The notes: a model not told the origin generated them from the letters alone. A DNA stretch of 64,000 nucleotides from Ascochyta rabiei (GCF_004011695.2 NC_082422.1:124001-188000); one strand, 5' to 3'. Shown: positions 31,463 to 42,958, counted from the first letter of the stretch. A program made the numbers and translations.

Positions 31463-31687
31463 GAGGTGGGGGATTAGGACGTGAGGACTCTGGTGGAAGG
31501 ATGCAGCCAATACACAACGGGTGCTGGTGATTACTTCGAGCATTATCGCGAAGGTTGTGTAGCCCCAGGACAATCATGCTATCGAAACGGTCATTGCGCC
31601 GCGATGCCATTATGGTGTAGCTCAAGACCAGTCTTTCCCTAGACTGGCAACGAGATCTTTCGTACGGGAAGTGTAACGCATCCTACA

Positions 31688-32833
31688 TCATGCTTCTCTA
31701 GCAGCGTTCATACCTGCTTTGTCCCTGCTCTTAACCTCCCGCCAGTTCTTCTCAACCCACATCAGAACATCGTTTTTGCTGCTCTCAGAGACGTGCTCCG
31801 CCCAGACAATGTAATCTCCAGGCAGCGTTGGCGTATCGGCGATTCGTGGTTTGCCGTTGCTAAAAACGACGCGGCGCCGGAGGGCTCGCACTGCAGCTGC
31901 TAGAGCTTTGTCTTGGGCTGGTATAACAGCCTTGACCTCCTTCCACAATTCCTCTTCCGCTACCTTTGTGAGATGCACGGTCATCATAGCGTCGTACTCG
32001 GCATGCACACCAAATGTTTTGATGGCCTCGCAAAGAACGCTTTCCCTGGACCAGGCATTACCTGTGCCTCTGTGTGTTTTTGGCATGTAGTCATCGACAA
32101 AGTGGCGGTACATGGGCCTCTTGGAATGCCGAGATCGATCGTCGGACCTCTCGACTCGGCGCTCGAAGATTTCGGATGAGAAGAACCTGCCGGCAGCCAC
32201 CCAATCGAACAGATCGGTCTCGTCCTCGAAGCCCTTGTGGTATTTGTCGACGTCGAAGCCGTAGAATTGCATCGCCTGGACAGGATCGCGCGTCAAGAAC
32301 AAAAGAGCCTTTTTCTTGTCGTACGGCTCTATCTGCTCGAGACGCAGATGCAGCCCTCGATCGTTGCAGGTGATACCTAGAGGCCGATGCGCAATTCCGA
32401 TGATTTGGAGAAGGTCCGCATCGCCTTTCATGAACTTTGTCCACTCGAAGAGCTCAGCGCTGTCGGACGTGCCGCTGCCAGGTGAGAGCTCGACATCGAC
32501 CTGCACGAAAGCACCTGATATCTCTGGGTGAGGAATACCAAAGGACTGCGACTGATTTCGTGGTACGTGCAGCTCGGCTCCGAATCTGGTCTTTGTTGTC
32601 TCCCAAATTGCCTCCGCTGGAGTGGTGGAGAGAATTCCCTCTACAAGGAAGTCGACGTCACCGTGGTCGATTTTACCAACAACATCTCGAGGAACAACGA
32701 CGTTCCTGAAGAGAGCTTGGAGCTTTGGCTGACAGTCTGCTATCACCTTCTTGTATAAATCTGGCGACATACGAGGTACCTCAGGTGGGCCGCCGTTGGG
32801 CATCTTCACGAGCTCGAAGACCTTTCCGCCCAT
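31688..32833 (-). CDS. Uncharacterised fungal protein with nucleotidyltransferase-like motif
   Basis: Single-exon, 381 aa, no signal peptide. The segment VVVPRDVVGKIDHGDVDFLVEG resembles the nucleotidyltransferase pattern (Gly-rich turn followed by DxD), and GAFVQVDVELSPG provides a possible third acidic strand. A middle region (ADLLQIIGIAHRPLGI) and a Lys/Arg-rich portion with HFVDDYMPKTHRGTGNAWSRE follow; the C-terminus (WVEKNWREVKSRDKAGM) is helical. I recognise this as a recurrent fungal hypothetical family but not a characterised one. It is convergent with the GH1 gene, with 225 bp between stops. Confidence 0.75.
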   Translation of the reverse strand: MGGKVFELVKMPNGGPPEVPRMSPDLYKKVIADCQPKLQALFRNVVVPRDVVGKIDHGDVDFLVEGILSTTPAEAIWETTKTRFGAELHVPRNQSQSFGIPHPEISGAFVQVDVELSPGSGTSDSAELFEWTKFMKGDADLLQIIGIAHRPLGITCNDRGLHLRLEQIEPYDKKKALLFLTRDPVQAMQFYGFDVDKYHKGFEDETDLFDWVAAGRFFSSEIFERRVERSDDRSRHSKRPMYRHFVDDYMPKTHRGTGNAWSRESVLCEAIKTFGVHAEYDAMMTVHLTKVAEEELWKEVKAVIPAQDKALAAAVRALRRRVVFSNGKPRIADTPTLPGDYIVWAEHVSESSKNDVLMWVEKNWREVKSRDKAGMNAAREA

Positions 32834-33625
32834 TGCTGCTGATCAATAACAACTGCAGATAGGTGCTGTGGGGCTGAACAAAACGATGCGATATTTGGCC
32901 CAAAGTTGGAGGGGAAGCTAAAGGCGTTGAGGGTCTGGTCTGTCAGTGCTGCCTGCATTCTTCAGAGTCAGAGGGTGGTCGTAATTACAACCGCATCTGA
33001 TCGGCACCAAAATTGCAACTTGACAACTTCCGTATCCTTTGTTTGATGTGCAAGCTGAGCATGACTGTGTGCGATACAAACTTGTTGTTTTGAATCATCA
33101 AACGCTTGCTACCGTGCAAGTGACGCCTAGCTCGTAGTATCTCCACGATAAACCCGCCAGTCGAGGCAGACAGAGATGAACAACAAGACAAATGAGCGGA
33201 ACCGACCTGTAGCTGAGTATGATTACTGAACGGAGGGAGGACGCGGTGATTATCCTGGCAGCTTGTCGAAGCGCATTATCTCGCATGATAATGTCGGTCC
33301 TAGGGTCCAACAGCAGCAAGCTCCAGCACGAGGTGTTGTTGAGCAAGTGAGAGAGAGAGCGCAGAGCGGAGAAGCGGGTTGCTTATCGATATCAGCGACC
33401 CGCTTCTTATTGGCCGAAACTGACGTAGGACAGACCCTGGCCAAAATTTTGGATTGAGCTTTCAAGCATCTACAAGTATCTCACAGCGCACTTTTCCACT
33501 GACACAACCACGTGCTTGTCAGCATACTTGTACATACATAAAGTCAGTCGCAAACGTGTGGCGATTGCGAATCATGCTAAATCAATCCCTTTCTAGATAC
33601 CCCAACTGCGTACCGCATTCACAAC
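32834..33625. other. Divergent intergenic region with a palindromic hairpin
   Basis: 792 bp between two divergent genes. It contains a 13-bp inverted repeat with a 10-bp loop (33371-33406) about 220 bp before the histone chaperone start codon. No other gene-like sequence. Confidence 0.6.
33371..33406. repeat. Inverted repeat, 13-bp arms, 10-bp palindromic loop
   Basis: Arms GAAGCGGGTTGCT and AGCGACCCGCTTC pair with one mismatch around TATCGATATC. It may be an operator-like site for a dimeric zinc-cluster factor, or simply a chance palindrome. Confidence 0.6.
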
Positions 33626-33630
33626 ATGGC

Positions 33631-33672
<42 letters not shown>

Positions 33673-34760
33673 GAGCCCGGAGCAGCTCGAGGTCAAGTTT
33701 GAGCAGCTGAGCTTGCTTGAGTCTGAGTTTGAGGACGCCGAGTCTGAAGTCAGTAAGTAATGACATGCGCCATCATCCTCACCAGCTACTAAACACCCCC
33801 AGTCCGCAAGGCCGAGGCCATCAAGGCTCCTCTCTACAAGAAGCGCACCGACTTCGTCGCCTCGATCCCCCACTTCTGGTCGCTAGTCTTCGAGCAATGT
33901 CCGCCAGAGGTCGAGAACTTCATCCAGCCCAGCGACACCGAGGTCTTTGCAGACTGCTTCGAGTCGTTCGAAGTCTCCCGCTTCGAGGTTGACGACCCCA
34001 AGGGCTCGCCGCGCAGCTTCTCCCTCAAGTTCGGATTCTCAGAGAACGAATACTTCGAGGACAAGACACTCGAGAAGAAGTTCTGGTACAGACACACCAA
34101 GGACTGGGATGGTCTCGTTTCAGAGCCTGTCAAGATCCACTGGAAGAAGGGCAAGGACCTGACCCAGGGTCTGACTGATGCGGCAGTCAAGCTTGCAGAG
34201 GCGAGGAAGAAGACCACAGACAGGAAGAAGGAGGTGGCTCTGCCAGAGTACAAGGACCTGGCCAAGAAGATTGAGACTGCGACAGAAGCCTCCGTCAGCT
34301 TCTTTGGACTGTTCGCCTTTGTGTCTGGCTACCGGTGGGTCAGCGCCGAGGAATCGGAGGAGGCTGTCAACAAGGACAAGGAGCAGCTGGCCAAGATCAG
34401 GGCTGGCGAGTCAATCGAGGAGGAAGAGGATGAGGATGACGAGGACCCCCAGGACTACCAGGAGACAGAGGTCTTCCCCGGAGGCGACGAGGTTGCTACC
34501 ATCATCGCCGAGGACATGTGGCCCAACGCTCTCCGATACTACAGTGCGTACATCCAGACAGCTGCTCAATCCCTTACTGACTAGTCGCAGAGCAACACTT
34601 CGAGGACGACGGCGAAGAATTCGACGATGAGGATCTCTCGGAGCTGGACGTCGACATGGATGAAGACGACGAGTCTGGCGAGGAGGTCGACATCCGCGCC
34701 TTAGTGGGCAAGGGCAAGAAGGATGATGCACCGCCTGCGAAGAAGCAGCGCAAGGCCTAG
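33626..34760 (+). CDS. NAP-family histone chaperone (Vps75 / SET type)
   Basis: Nuclear histone chaperone. Exons are 33626-33752, 33803-34543 and 34591-34760, giving 345 aa. The N-terminus is an unusual run of alternating His-Asp (residues 3-16) from a GACCAC microsatellite. A dimerisation helix (LEVKFEQLSLLESEFEDAESEVIRK) follows and is restored by intron 1. The NAP earmuff fold contains FVASIPHFWSLVFEQCP, SRFEVDDPKGSPRSFSLKF and FWYRHTKDWDGLVSEPVKIHWKKGKDLT; FFGLFAFVSGYRW is the SET/Vps75-type block. An acidic region (EEEEDEDDEDP), the conserved VATIIAEDMWPNALRYY and an acidic/basic tail ending KKQRKA follow. No TAF-I or CINAP alternative fits as well. The His-Asp repeat length is likely to vary between strains. 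Confidence 0.92.
33632..33673 (+). repeat. In-frame GACCAC hexanucleotide repeat in coding sequence
   Basis: About seven GACCAC units encoding alternating Asp and His at the start of the histone chaperone. Confidence 0.95.
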
Positions 34761-35786
34761 ATCTACGACATGAAACGGCCGTACTCGCTGTACTCGTATC
34801 AGATCATAGAGCTCTGGCATGTGCACAAATCCAAGCAAGACTCGTCCCAGCCCTTGTGGTCGGTTCACCAACAATCCCAATGATACGACTCACTTCACTC
34901 CACTGCCGTCACCCTAGCCACCATGCCATGCCAATCCAAACCGACACAAACGCAAGCTGAGCAGCACAACCCCAACCCCAACCCACTCCATGCCCAACCG
35001 CGTCTACACGTGCCCGCACCCCATCAACGCATCGCGAATTTTTCCTGCCCCATGACGTAATCCCACGAGAAGCCGCAGCAACCCGCCGCATTGCGGACAA
35101 GATGGCATTCCATTACCTACGATACGCGCCCGCCCCCTCCCTCCCCCTCCGTGCACACGTGCATCTCTTATCCGACGGCGGCAGAAAAATTTTCAGTTTC
35201 GAGGGGGTAATCTCGCGGTTTCGAAGGGGTAATGTGGTGGTTTTGAAGGGGTAATCGAGTGTAGTTTTGTAGGGGTAATGCTATTGCGCTGATAGCGGGT
35301 GATTGGCCGAAATGGTACGAGAGAGCGTGCTGGGCCGGCCCGATTGGGACATTAGCTGAGTGGTGTTCTCCACTGGCTGAATTTTTCCTCTCGCGATGGC
35401 AGGTGGTGAATGCGTTCTTGCAGGGTTCAGGAGGGAAACCTGCCTGGGAGGCGTATCGGTTTCAAGGGTTCTGGCAGCTTGGTTGTATCGCGCGAGGTTT
35501 TACCTGTACACGTTGGCTCGCTGGCTCGCTGCTGGGTTTCCAAGGGCGGCGAGCTGCGGTTGCCGACCTAGTTCGAAGATTTTCAGGCAAGCGCGATTTC
35601 GTTCCAACTCGGATCGCGACGACAAATCTTGCTGTGTCGAGGTTCAAGGCACATCAGGCATTCACCTTGCTACGCAGCACTTCGCCGTTTCCGACCGACA
35701 TTCTTTGCAACCGCAGCAGTTTTTTTCAAGAGATATTTTTGGGATCGTGATATTGGCATTGTGTGCAGCTTTGGCGATAGCTCAAT
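34761..35786. other. Intergenic region with phased GGGGTAAT repeats
   Basis: 1 kb between two genes on the plus strand. Four GGGGTAAT motifs (see separate entry) lie in the middle. A few ORFs (e.g. 35396-35797) overlap each other in different frames and have no recognisable domain. Confidence 0.55.
35204..35279 (+). promoter_or_regulatory. Four phased GGGGTAAT elements
   Basis: GGGGTAAT occurs at 35204, 35226, 35248 and 35272, i.e. at 22, 22 and 24 bp spacing (about two helical turns), each preceded by a TTTTGAA/TTTCGA-like stretch. It lies 508-583 bp upstream of the asparaginase start. The AGGGG part matches the stress-response element core. Function is inferred only from spacing and copy number. 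Confidence 0.5.
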
Positions 35787-37840
35787 ATGGAAGATAACGA
35801 GTTTCTGGAGCTGCAGCTTCCAGAGTCACGGGTTTTGATCATCATCACAGGTGGGTGCTTCGCTCCATGCTGTTATTTGTGGACGATCAGGACGCGGCGT
35901 GTCGTTGATGAGACTTGTTTCGTCCCAGCAGCCCTGAGGCTGTCACAGAGTCTTGATCGAATATCACTGACAGTGTCTAGGTGGCACAATTTGCATGCGG
36001 AAATCCAAAGATGGTCTTGTACCTGCAAAGGGCTTCTTGAAGTCAGGTCTCGCACCACGACCCGTGTTCAACGATGGCTCTTATCCTGAGCCACTGGAGA
36101 TTGTCACGGATGACAAGGGTACACGCAAGGCTGTGCAAAGCTTGCGCACACCCGTCAGCACGTACGAGCGCCGTGTGCGGTATTGTGTGCTTGAGTTTGA
36201 GAAGCTGCTGGACAGCAGTTCGATCAATGCCCAGGATTGGGATCAGATTGCAAGGACAGTGCAGAGAAACTACCAGCTCTTCGACGGATTCGTCATCCTT
36301 CACGGCACAGACTCGTTGGCGTACACATCGAGCGCTCTGAGCTTCATGTTTCACAACCTGGGTAAACCAGTCATTCTCACTGGTAGCCAAGCGCCGATGA
36401 TGGAGCTACAGACAGATGCCCAGGACAACCTGCTCAATTCGCTCATCATTGCTGGACACTTCATGATTCCAGAAGTCTGCCTGTTCTTCAACTTCAAGCT
36501 GTTCCGTGGCAACCGGGCAAAGAAAATATCCGCTGAGAGCTTTGATGCCTTTGGGAGCCCTAACATGGTACCTTTGGCAACAGTTTCATCGACACGGACA
36601 AACGTCCTGTGGCACCGAGTTCATCGTTCCACAGATCTCAACCCCTTCAGCATACAAGAGAACCTGGATACGGCACACGTCGTGGTACTCCGTGTCTTCC
36701 CCGGCATGACGCCTGCCATGGTGGATGCAGTGCTGCATCTGGAAGGTCTCAAGGGGCTTATCTTGGAGACATTCGGAGCAGGCAACGCACCAGCGGGGCC
36801 CGACGGTGCCATGATCCGCGTGCTGGAAGATGCTGTGAAGAGGGGGATCGTGATTGTGAATGTGACGCAGTGCCTGAGCGGCAACGTCAGCCCAACGTAC
36901 GCGCCTGCAACCATCCTAGGTCGGGCTGGAGTCGTGTTCGGACAGGACCTGACGACAGAAGCCGCACTCACCAAGCTTGCTTATCTGTTGTCCATTCCCA
37001 ATGCATCGCCCGGAGACGTTGCGAGGCAGATGATGATCTCCATTCGTGGAGAGCTGACCGAGGCAACGCGAACTCATTTCGAGCATCCCCAGAAAAGCGG
37101 GCTGATGACCCCGGAATTGACGAGTCTGACGGCTCTCGGCTACGCGGTCCAGAAGGGCGACCTGCAAGAGACAAGGGACATCATCAGGAGCGAGTCTCGC
37201 TGGCTCCTAAATGACGCAGACTACCAGGGCTGCACCCCCGTTGTAAGTGGAATCTCTCCAGTCAGCTTCCCCATGCCTATCTACAGAGCTCGTCCGGCCT
37301 GCCAAGCTAGGCTCTGCGCTCAAGCGTTCCACTGTACCTGCCACAGCCTCTTGCACACCGGCGCCGGTATCGGAAAGAGTCGAATCAGAAAGGTGCCAGC
37401 ACGATGGTCTTTATCTTGGACAGAGACGCATCGCGCCGGCACGGGCAGCGGTGAGCCAAACAGCTCACAGCAAGGCACCAGCCTGGCGGTAAGAGGGTGC
37501 AGTCGCTTATCTTTGACTCGTTGAGCACCATCAACCACCCGGATCCGGAGCATCGTTGTTCCAGGATGACGTGCTGACGCCGCCTTCACAGCATCTCGCG
37601 GCCACGAGCCCAAAGGTTGAAATCCTTCGCGACTTTCTCGCACAGGGCGCGTCGGTCCATCTTCGCAACCGATCCGGCAATACCCCGCTTTTCCTGGCGG
37701 CGGCAGCAGGGCTAAGGGACCACGTACAGACGTTGATCGATGCCGGTGCCCATCTGCACTCTGAGGAGTTGAGTGCAGCCAAGCTGCATGCAGCCGAGGG
37801 CGACGGCAGCGCAGAGGTCTGGAAGCTCGTGATTGGCTGA
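35787..37840 (+). CDS. L-asparaginase (type I, cytosolic) with C-terminal ankyrin repeats
   Basis: Hydrolyses asparagine to aspartate and ammonia. Exons are 35787-35850, 35981-37242 and 37592-37840, giving 524 aa. Intron 1 falls inside the catalytic TGGT motif: exon 1 ends RVLIIITG and exon 2 gives GTICMRKS, so the nucleophilic Thr is only made in frame by splicing. The second catalytic block is ILHGTDSLAYTSSALSF (Thr-Asp pair). PVILTGSQAPM, ETFGAGNAP and NVTQCLSGNV are typical. The C-terminus holds ankyrin repeats (YAVQKGDLQETRDIIRSESR, DYQGCTPV|HLAATSPKVEILRDFL, SGNTPLFLAAAAGLRDHV). Intron 2 is 349 bp, long for this genome; joining 37242 to 37592 gives an unbroken ankyrin unit. Domain order matches human ASPG-type asparaginases. 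Confidence 0.92.
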
Positions 37841-39705
37841 AGCAGTCGCGCACGCAGCATGCACGTTGCAGATGCTGGGAACGACGGGTAACTGTGGTTC
37901 CCTTGGACGGCGGCTTGCCCAACACTCGTTTTGGGCCGCTGCTGTGGTTGACGCATGGCGTCCCAAGATGCCGCCATGCCGAGCGCATCAGTTTCCAGGG
38001 TCTGGTGACGGTGACGGTGACGGTGACGGTGACGGTGACGCTCGACCGGCATGGGCCCGCCCGCCGTCGTATCCAACGCCTCTACGATTGTCAAGGGTGA
38101 ATCACGGCGATTACGTGACGTGGCTTGCTGGCCGTGTTGTCGACGGCCCGCACGGTCGTCGTTGAGTGTTGAGATTGCGGGGATGCATGGCGATTGATTT
38201 ATTATGGATCTCGTGGGGAAAATGAGACGATTGCTTGCAACTTCTGCTCGGCATCGCTCGGACAGGATCCGAAGTGTATCAACGATGGCGCGCATGGATC
38301 TGTGAGGGTTGTTCGGACCGCACGTCTTGGGTGCTGGTCATCCATAAGGTCGAGGAAACGCCTTGCTAAGAACTGTCCTGTCTGTAGCAATGTACACAGT
38401 ATATCGAGGATCGCATGACGGCCATCAACGTGCACGTCGACACGCCGTCGGCAGCTCATAAGCAGACTAGAGCCGCTTGATACCGGCTTGACTCCCGGTC
38501 CGCGCTCTCCTTTGGCCTTCCCGGCGGCGCATCATCTGTCCCTGGCGTTAGCGTATTCCCCCGCATCATGGATCATGGCACCATGGCTCCATTCCACGGC
38601 GTGCACCAAGCCCTAGACCCCTCTCGTTTGCATCCGCAGAGTTTTAGGTGGGGCTCGTGGCCACTGGCTCAGGTAGGTGGCCTACCAAGATCCCTCTAGA
38701 TTCCGAGGTACGAGAGGTCTCCAGCTGTGGCTGGGGCTGGGAGGTGATGCGTGCATCTGCGTGTCATGGCGTGTCTCACAAAGGCCAAATGCTACCCTGG
38801 CCGCTGGCCGCTGGCCGCATCCTTCACGATACACCTAGTGCCAGTGGAGAGAAGCCACGGACCAGACGCTGATGGATGGCACCGTTCAAGGCGTGCTCCG
38901 CCCAGTCTGAGCACTTGCTTGGCCTCACCGCTACGATCAGGTGCTCACGGAAATACATGCTGGCCTGCTAGATGCATACTATTCGTCCCCATGGACCAGC
39001 TATTAGGTAATTCCTCGTCAGCGTAACAAATGACCAACTCAAACCTGGCCCGAAAAGTCACACCAGAGGCAGGATTCGAGTTCGTCTTTCTCCTGCATCT
39101 CCGACCGCGTCATGCCATTGCTGAACATGGTGTTGGAGGTTCCGTTTCTTTAAGCCTACCTACGCTTAGCACGCCCACGCCGGGCGGCACTGCATTCCAT
39201 CCTTAGAGCAAGCACACTAATAAGACTGCCCTCCCTGCCCTGCATACCCACACCATACGACATCTGTCGTCTCCACGGCTCACGTGCGTTTCCCTAGTCA
39301 GGCTATTAAAGAAAGATATCAAATCTCTTTGTGCGCCGCCAGCACGTTATCGTTTGCGCGCCGAACAACGGCATCGTTACACCGACCGGCCGCCGTCACT
39401 CCCAGACCACTCTACCCACTACCCTCACTCCACCTCGGCCTTCTTGACTCCGCTTGACTGTCCGACGGCCTGTTTTATTGCAACCTGCGCCTAACCAAGT
39501 GCACCATTTTCCCACCTCACGCTTGCTTGCACCCTGCATCCCTACTTCACCACCTTCAGTCATTGATTCCCGCTTGCAACATCCTCTCGCCTACGGCTAG
39601 AGCACGCAAACCTGCTGCCTGCCAGCCAGTCTTGCTTCAGAAGATTGGTTTTTCCCCCTTTTTTTTTCCCTTTTTTTTTTCCCTTGCTTTCCCACAGGAT
39701 TCCGA
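37841..39705. other. Long intergenic region, no supported gene
   Basis: 1.9 kb between asparaginase and the NmrA-like gene. It includes a GGTGAC microsatellite and, in the last 60 bp, a T-rich tract (TTTTTTTTTT blocks separated by CCC). No convincing ORF or RNA gene was found. Confidence 0.55.
38004..38041. repeat. (GGTGAC)n microsatellite
   Basis: Six head-to-tail GGTGAC units, 160 bp downstream of the asparaginase stop codon. Confidence 0.9.
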
Positions 39706-40897
39706 ATGCAAAGAACCGTCGTTACCATCAACAGCAATGGCCGCCAATCGGCGAGCTTCATCCGAGTTGCATCGGCGCTGGGATGGCAGGTGCGCGCGCA
39801 GATGCGGGACTTGAACGGCGTTGTGGCGCAAGAGATATCGGAACTGGAGAACGTCACCGTGTACGTTGGCCGCCTGGAAGACCGCAAGTTTCTCGACGAC
39901 CTGTTCCGGAGCGCGCAGTGCGCATTTATAAACACGACGCACTGGGGGGACGAGGTGGCCGTCGGTCGATCCTTGGCCGACGCGGCGAAAAAGGCCGGGA
40001 TCCAACACTACATCTACTCGAGCATGCCAGACCACTCAGTCTTTGGCCAGCCCTGGAGATCACTACCACTGTGGGCGCCAAAATTCACCGTGGAGCAATA
40101 CATCCGCCAGATTGGCCTGCCTGCGACTTTTGTGTACTGTGGCATTTACCACAACAACTTTACCGGCCTGGATTTCCCTCTGTTCCGCATGGAATGCCAG
40201 TTGGATGGCAGCTTTGTATGGCAGGCCCCTTTCCACCCAGATATGCCACTCCCATGGCTGGATTCCGAGCATGATGTAGGGCCCGCCCTATTCCAGCTAT
40301 TCAAGGAAGGCCCACGGAAGTGGAACGGCAAGCGGTAAGCGTCTCCTGCGTCTGCATGTCCTTCTCCACCCACAGCGACCAATCCCCACAGTCGTTCGAT
40401 CTGTGGCCAGCATCGCAGTTTCCATTGCTCAGCCCGACTCCACCTCACCTGCACTTCTGCAAGCACGAGGGAAAAAAAAAAAAAAAACTCACGTGCTGAT
40501 GAGATTACGTACTGACAAACCTAGGGTACCGCTGGCGTTTGCATCCATGACGCCGAGAGAAGTGTGCAAAGCATTCAGTCGAGGGCTCGGGAGATCCGTC
40601 CGGTATAAGCGGGGCCCCGTGATGATCAACGTGCCAACACCCATTGGGTACCGAGAGCATCTATCCGCACTCGAGTACACGCTTGGCGAGAAGGGCGCTC
40701 CTTACTTTGGACCGGACATTGAACCGGATTGCCCAGACGCGGCGCTGGAGCTGTGGGAAGGCAATCGGTCGATGGAGGAGTACGCACGGGAAGTGTTCCC
40801 TGTAGAGGAGGCCGCCAACGGTCTGACATGGATGGAAGAGGTAGAGACGCCACGCCGAGAGGTCGAGCTCGACCTGCACAACACGATCAACTGCTGA
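39706..40897 (+). CDS. NmrA-like family NAD(P)-binding protein
   Basis: NmrA-type proteins bind NAD(P) without being classical enzymes and act as redox or nitrogen-status sensors. Exons are 39706-40334 and 40525-40897, giving 333 aa. The N-terminus has VVTINSNGRQSASFIRVASALGW, where the Rossmann glycine loop is NSNGRQ, typical of NmrA rather than SDR. Then come VRAQMRDLNG, YIYSSMPDH and FTVEQYIRQIGLPATFVYCG. The intron (190 bp, with a 16-17 A homopolymer at about 40471) splits the Arg codon of GKR; splicing gives KRVPLAFASMTPREVCKAFSR, the family's standard block. Unspliced reading is closed. The catalytic Tyr-x-x-x-Lys of SDRs is absent. Specific role unknown. Confidence 0.85.
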
Positions 40898-41731
40898 CTC
40901 CTGGATTTGTTCTCGCAGGGCCAAGTACAAGCGCCGTATCAGTATCCGTACGGCGACGGGACCAACGGCATCAGCGGCATCAGCGGTCTCGCCGACCAGC
41001 TCAACCAGGCCCGACTTTGATCTTTTCTCCACTCTGGCACCTTTGTACCTTCCCTTTTTGATGGCGTCAAGCGGCAGCATTGCGGCGGTGTCTGGCCATT
41101 TTCCTTATCAGTGCCTTCCCCGCACAGCGAGCATCGGGGACGAGAGAGCGGTGTATGCATGACATGGCATGACATGGCTCGTGTGGCACAGCTACGAGCA
41201 CTAAGCATTGGGGTTCTTGCCCCTCTCCACCCATCTCACGTCCCAGCATGGAGTTTTGGTTTGCGTTTCAGCATGAGCGGAATCTGCGCAGGATCTGGTG
41301 GCGTCTTGCGTGGCATGGAAAAGTTTTGGGTCCTTAGCTACAGTACATCAACGGCCAAGGAGGTCACGCCTGGAACTGCACGTGCGTGCACCCACGTAGC
41401 TCCACGGCAGAACTCCACTGGTCTGGAAACGAGCAGAAGCAAAAGCGAAGCAGAAGCAAAAGCGAGGCAGAGGCAAAAGCGAGGCAGAAGCAAAAGCAAG
41501 GCAGAAGCAGAAGCAAAAGCAAAAGAAGCAGAAAGCAGTAATGAAACCAAAAACACACCGAACCAAGTTCTGCAGTGAAGTATCCAACTGCCCTGGCTGT
41601 GATGCGCGGCGAAGGCACATGTTCAACGCGTGCTGACTAAGCAACCACCGCACCTCGAAACTTTGCCCAAGCATAGCATCATCACCGCACGCCAACGAGC
41701 AGCCGAACCAGCCGAGCAGCCGCCCACCGCC
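40898..41731. other. Intergenic region with GCAGAAGCAAAAGC repeats
   Basis: 834 bp upstream of the mitoribosomal protein gene. It carries a purine-rich hexamer repeat (41432-41537). ORFs here are generated by the repeat. Confidence 0.6.
41432..41537. repeat. Purine-rich AGAAGC/AAAAGC/GAGGC tandem array
   Basis: About seventeen 6-bp units of RNAAGC type (AGAAGC, AAAAGC, GAGGC variants). It is upstream of the bL19m gene by about 200 bp. Confidence 0.85.
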
Positions 41732-42769
41732 ATGTCAGCCGCGCTATCCTGCACGAGGGCCGCGGTCCCGCGCCTCGCCATGCCCATGCGCACACTGCGA
41801 AGCCAGCGGTTCGCCAGCACACAGGGGGTGGAAGCCGTGTCTGGGATCCGCGAGATGGTGATGGAGACGGCGCCTGTCGCGAATGTCGCGGCTGCTAGAG
41901 TCTCGACTGTCAATTTGGATGTCAATATGGCTGCTGACACGACTGCCAACGCGACTGCCAACACGACCGCCAACACGACCGCCAAAGTCACATCACCGCT
42001 CGCGGGCAGCGGACACAAGAATACGCGGGCGCCCACGCTGGCAGAGCGCATGCACAAGGCGCTGTACCCGGACCTGTACGTCAACGGGCGGCCGATCGAG
42101 GGCGCGCAGGTGCCCAAGGAGCGGAAGGCGAAGAGAGCGGGCGAGCAGAAGCCGACGAGTATGTTCATTCACGACCCCCTACTGTAGACGTGAATGGAAA
42201 GCACCGACTAACACGCCACCCCAGACAAAACACACGGCCTCCACATCGTAGCCCCCGCGCCCGCAATCAAGAAGACCTGCCCCCTCCCCCTGGCCACCGT
42301 CACAGCAGCCTCGCTCAGATCCCTCGATCCAACAGGGGCCCGCACGCGCCTCTTCGACCGACAGAACCCAGAGTGCGCCAAGCTGGGCGACATCCTGCTC
42401 GTGCGCCAGCGCACCGGCGACCCCTTCGCAGGGGTGTGCATCAACATCCGGCGCCGCGGGGTCGACACCGCGATCCTGCTCCGCGGCCAGCTGACGCGCG
42501 TCGGCGTCGAGATGTGGTACAAGGTCTACTCGCCCCTGGTCGAGGGTATCGAAGTGGTGCAGCGGGCGGCCAAACGGGCGAGGCGCGCTAGGTTGACGTA
42601 CATGCGCCTCGTCAAGCACGATAGGGGCAGTGTGGAGAATATCGTGCGCGTTTACCTCAGGCAGAAGGCAGCGCTGGGTGCTAGTGATCAGAAGAAGACG
42701 GGGGCCGCGAAGCAGGCGGCTATGCAGGGCGGGAAGAAGAACAAGGCGAAGAGCAAGAACAGGCGGTAG
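41732..42769 (+). CDS. IMG1: Mitochondrial large-subunit ribosomal protein bL19m
   Basis: Structural protein of the mitoribosome. Exons are 41732-42158 and 42225-42769, giving 323 aa. The N-terminus (MSAALSCTRAAVPRLAMPMR) is a mitochondrial targeting peptide. A Thr/Asn/Ala-rich stretch (TANATANTTANTTAK) follows, encoded by near-repeats. The bL19 domain lies after the intron: AKLGDILLVRQRTGDPFAGVCINIRRRGVDTAILLRGQLTRVGVEMWYKVYSP, a strong match to bL19 fold with the usual G-hydrophobic-R pattern. The C-terminus is very basic (KKNKAKSKNRR). The intron has a CTAAC branch site and restores KTHGLHIVAPAP. Yeast Img1 is the named equivalent. Confidence 0.88.
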
Positions 42770-42930
42770 GTGTGCTGAGTTCGAGGTGGAGGCGGGCTGT
42801 ATGATCGCGTGGCGTGCGTGCATAGGGAGTTTGTACTATAAGGACACTTTGTATCGCAGCTTGTTCGACTATTGAGACGCGGCTATTCTGCTGGAGACGA
42901 AAACGACAATCACACGCTCCGGTATCTAGG

Positions 42931-42958
42931 CTCCTCCCTCCCTCCCTCCCTCCCTCCT
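42931..42958. repeat. (CTCC)n microsatellite
   Basis: About six CTCC units between two convergent genes, bL19m and SPC3. Confidence 0.9.

Noticed and set aside
39061..39130. GATTCGAGTTCG-containing stretch considered as a tRNA T-arm
   Set aside because: No matching acceptor, D or anticodon stems at tRNA spacing.
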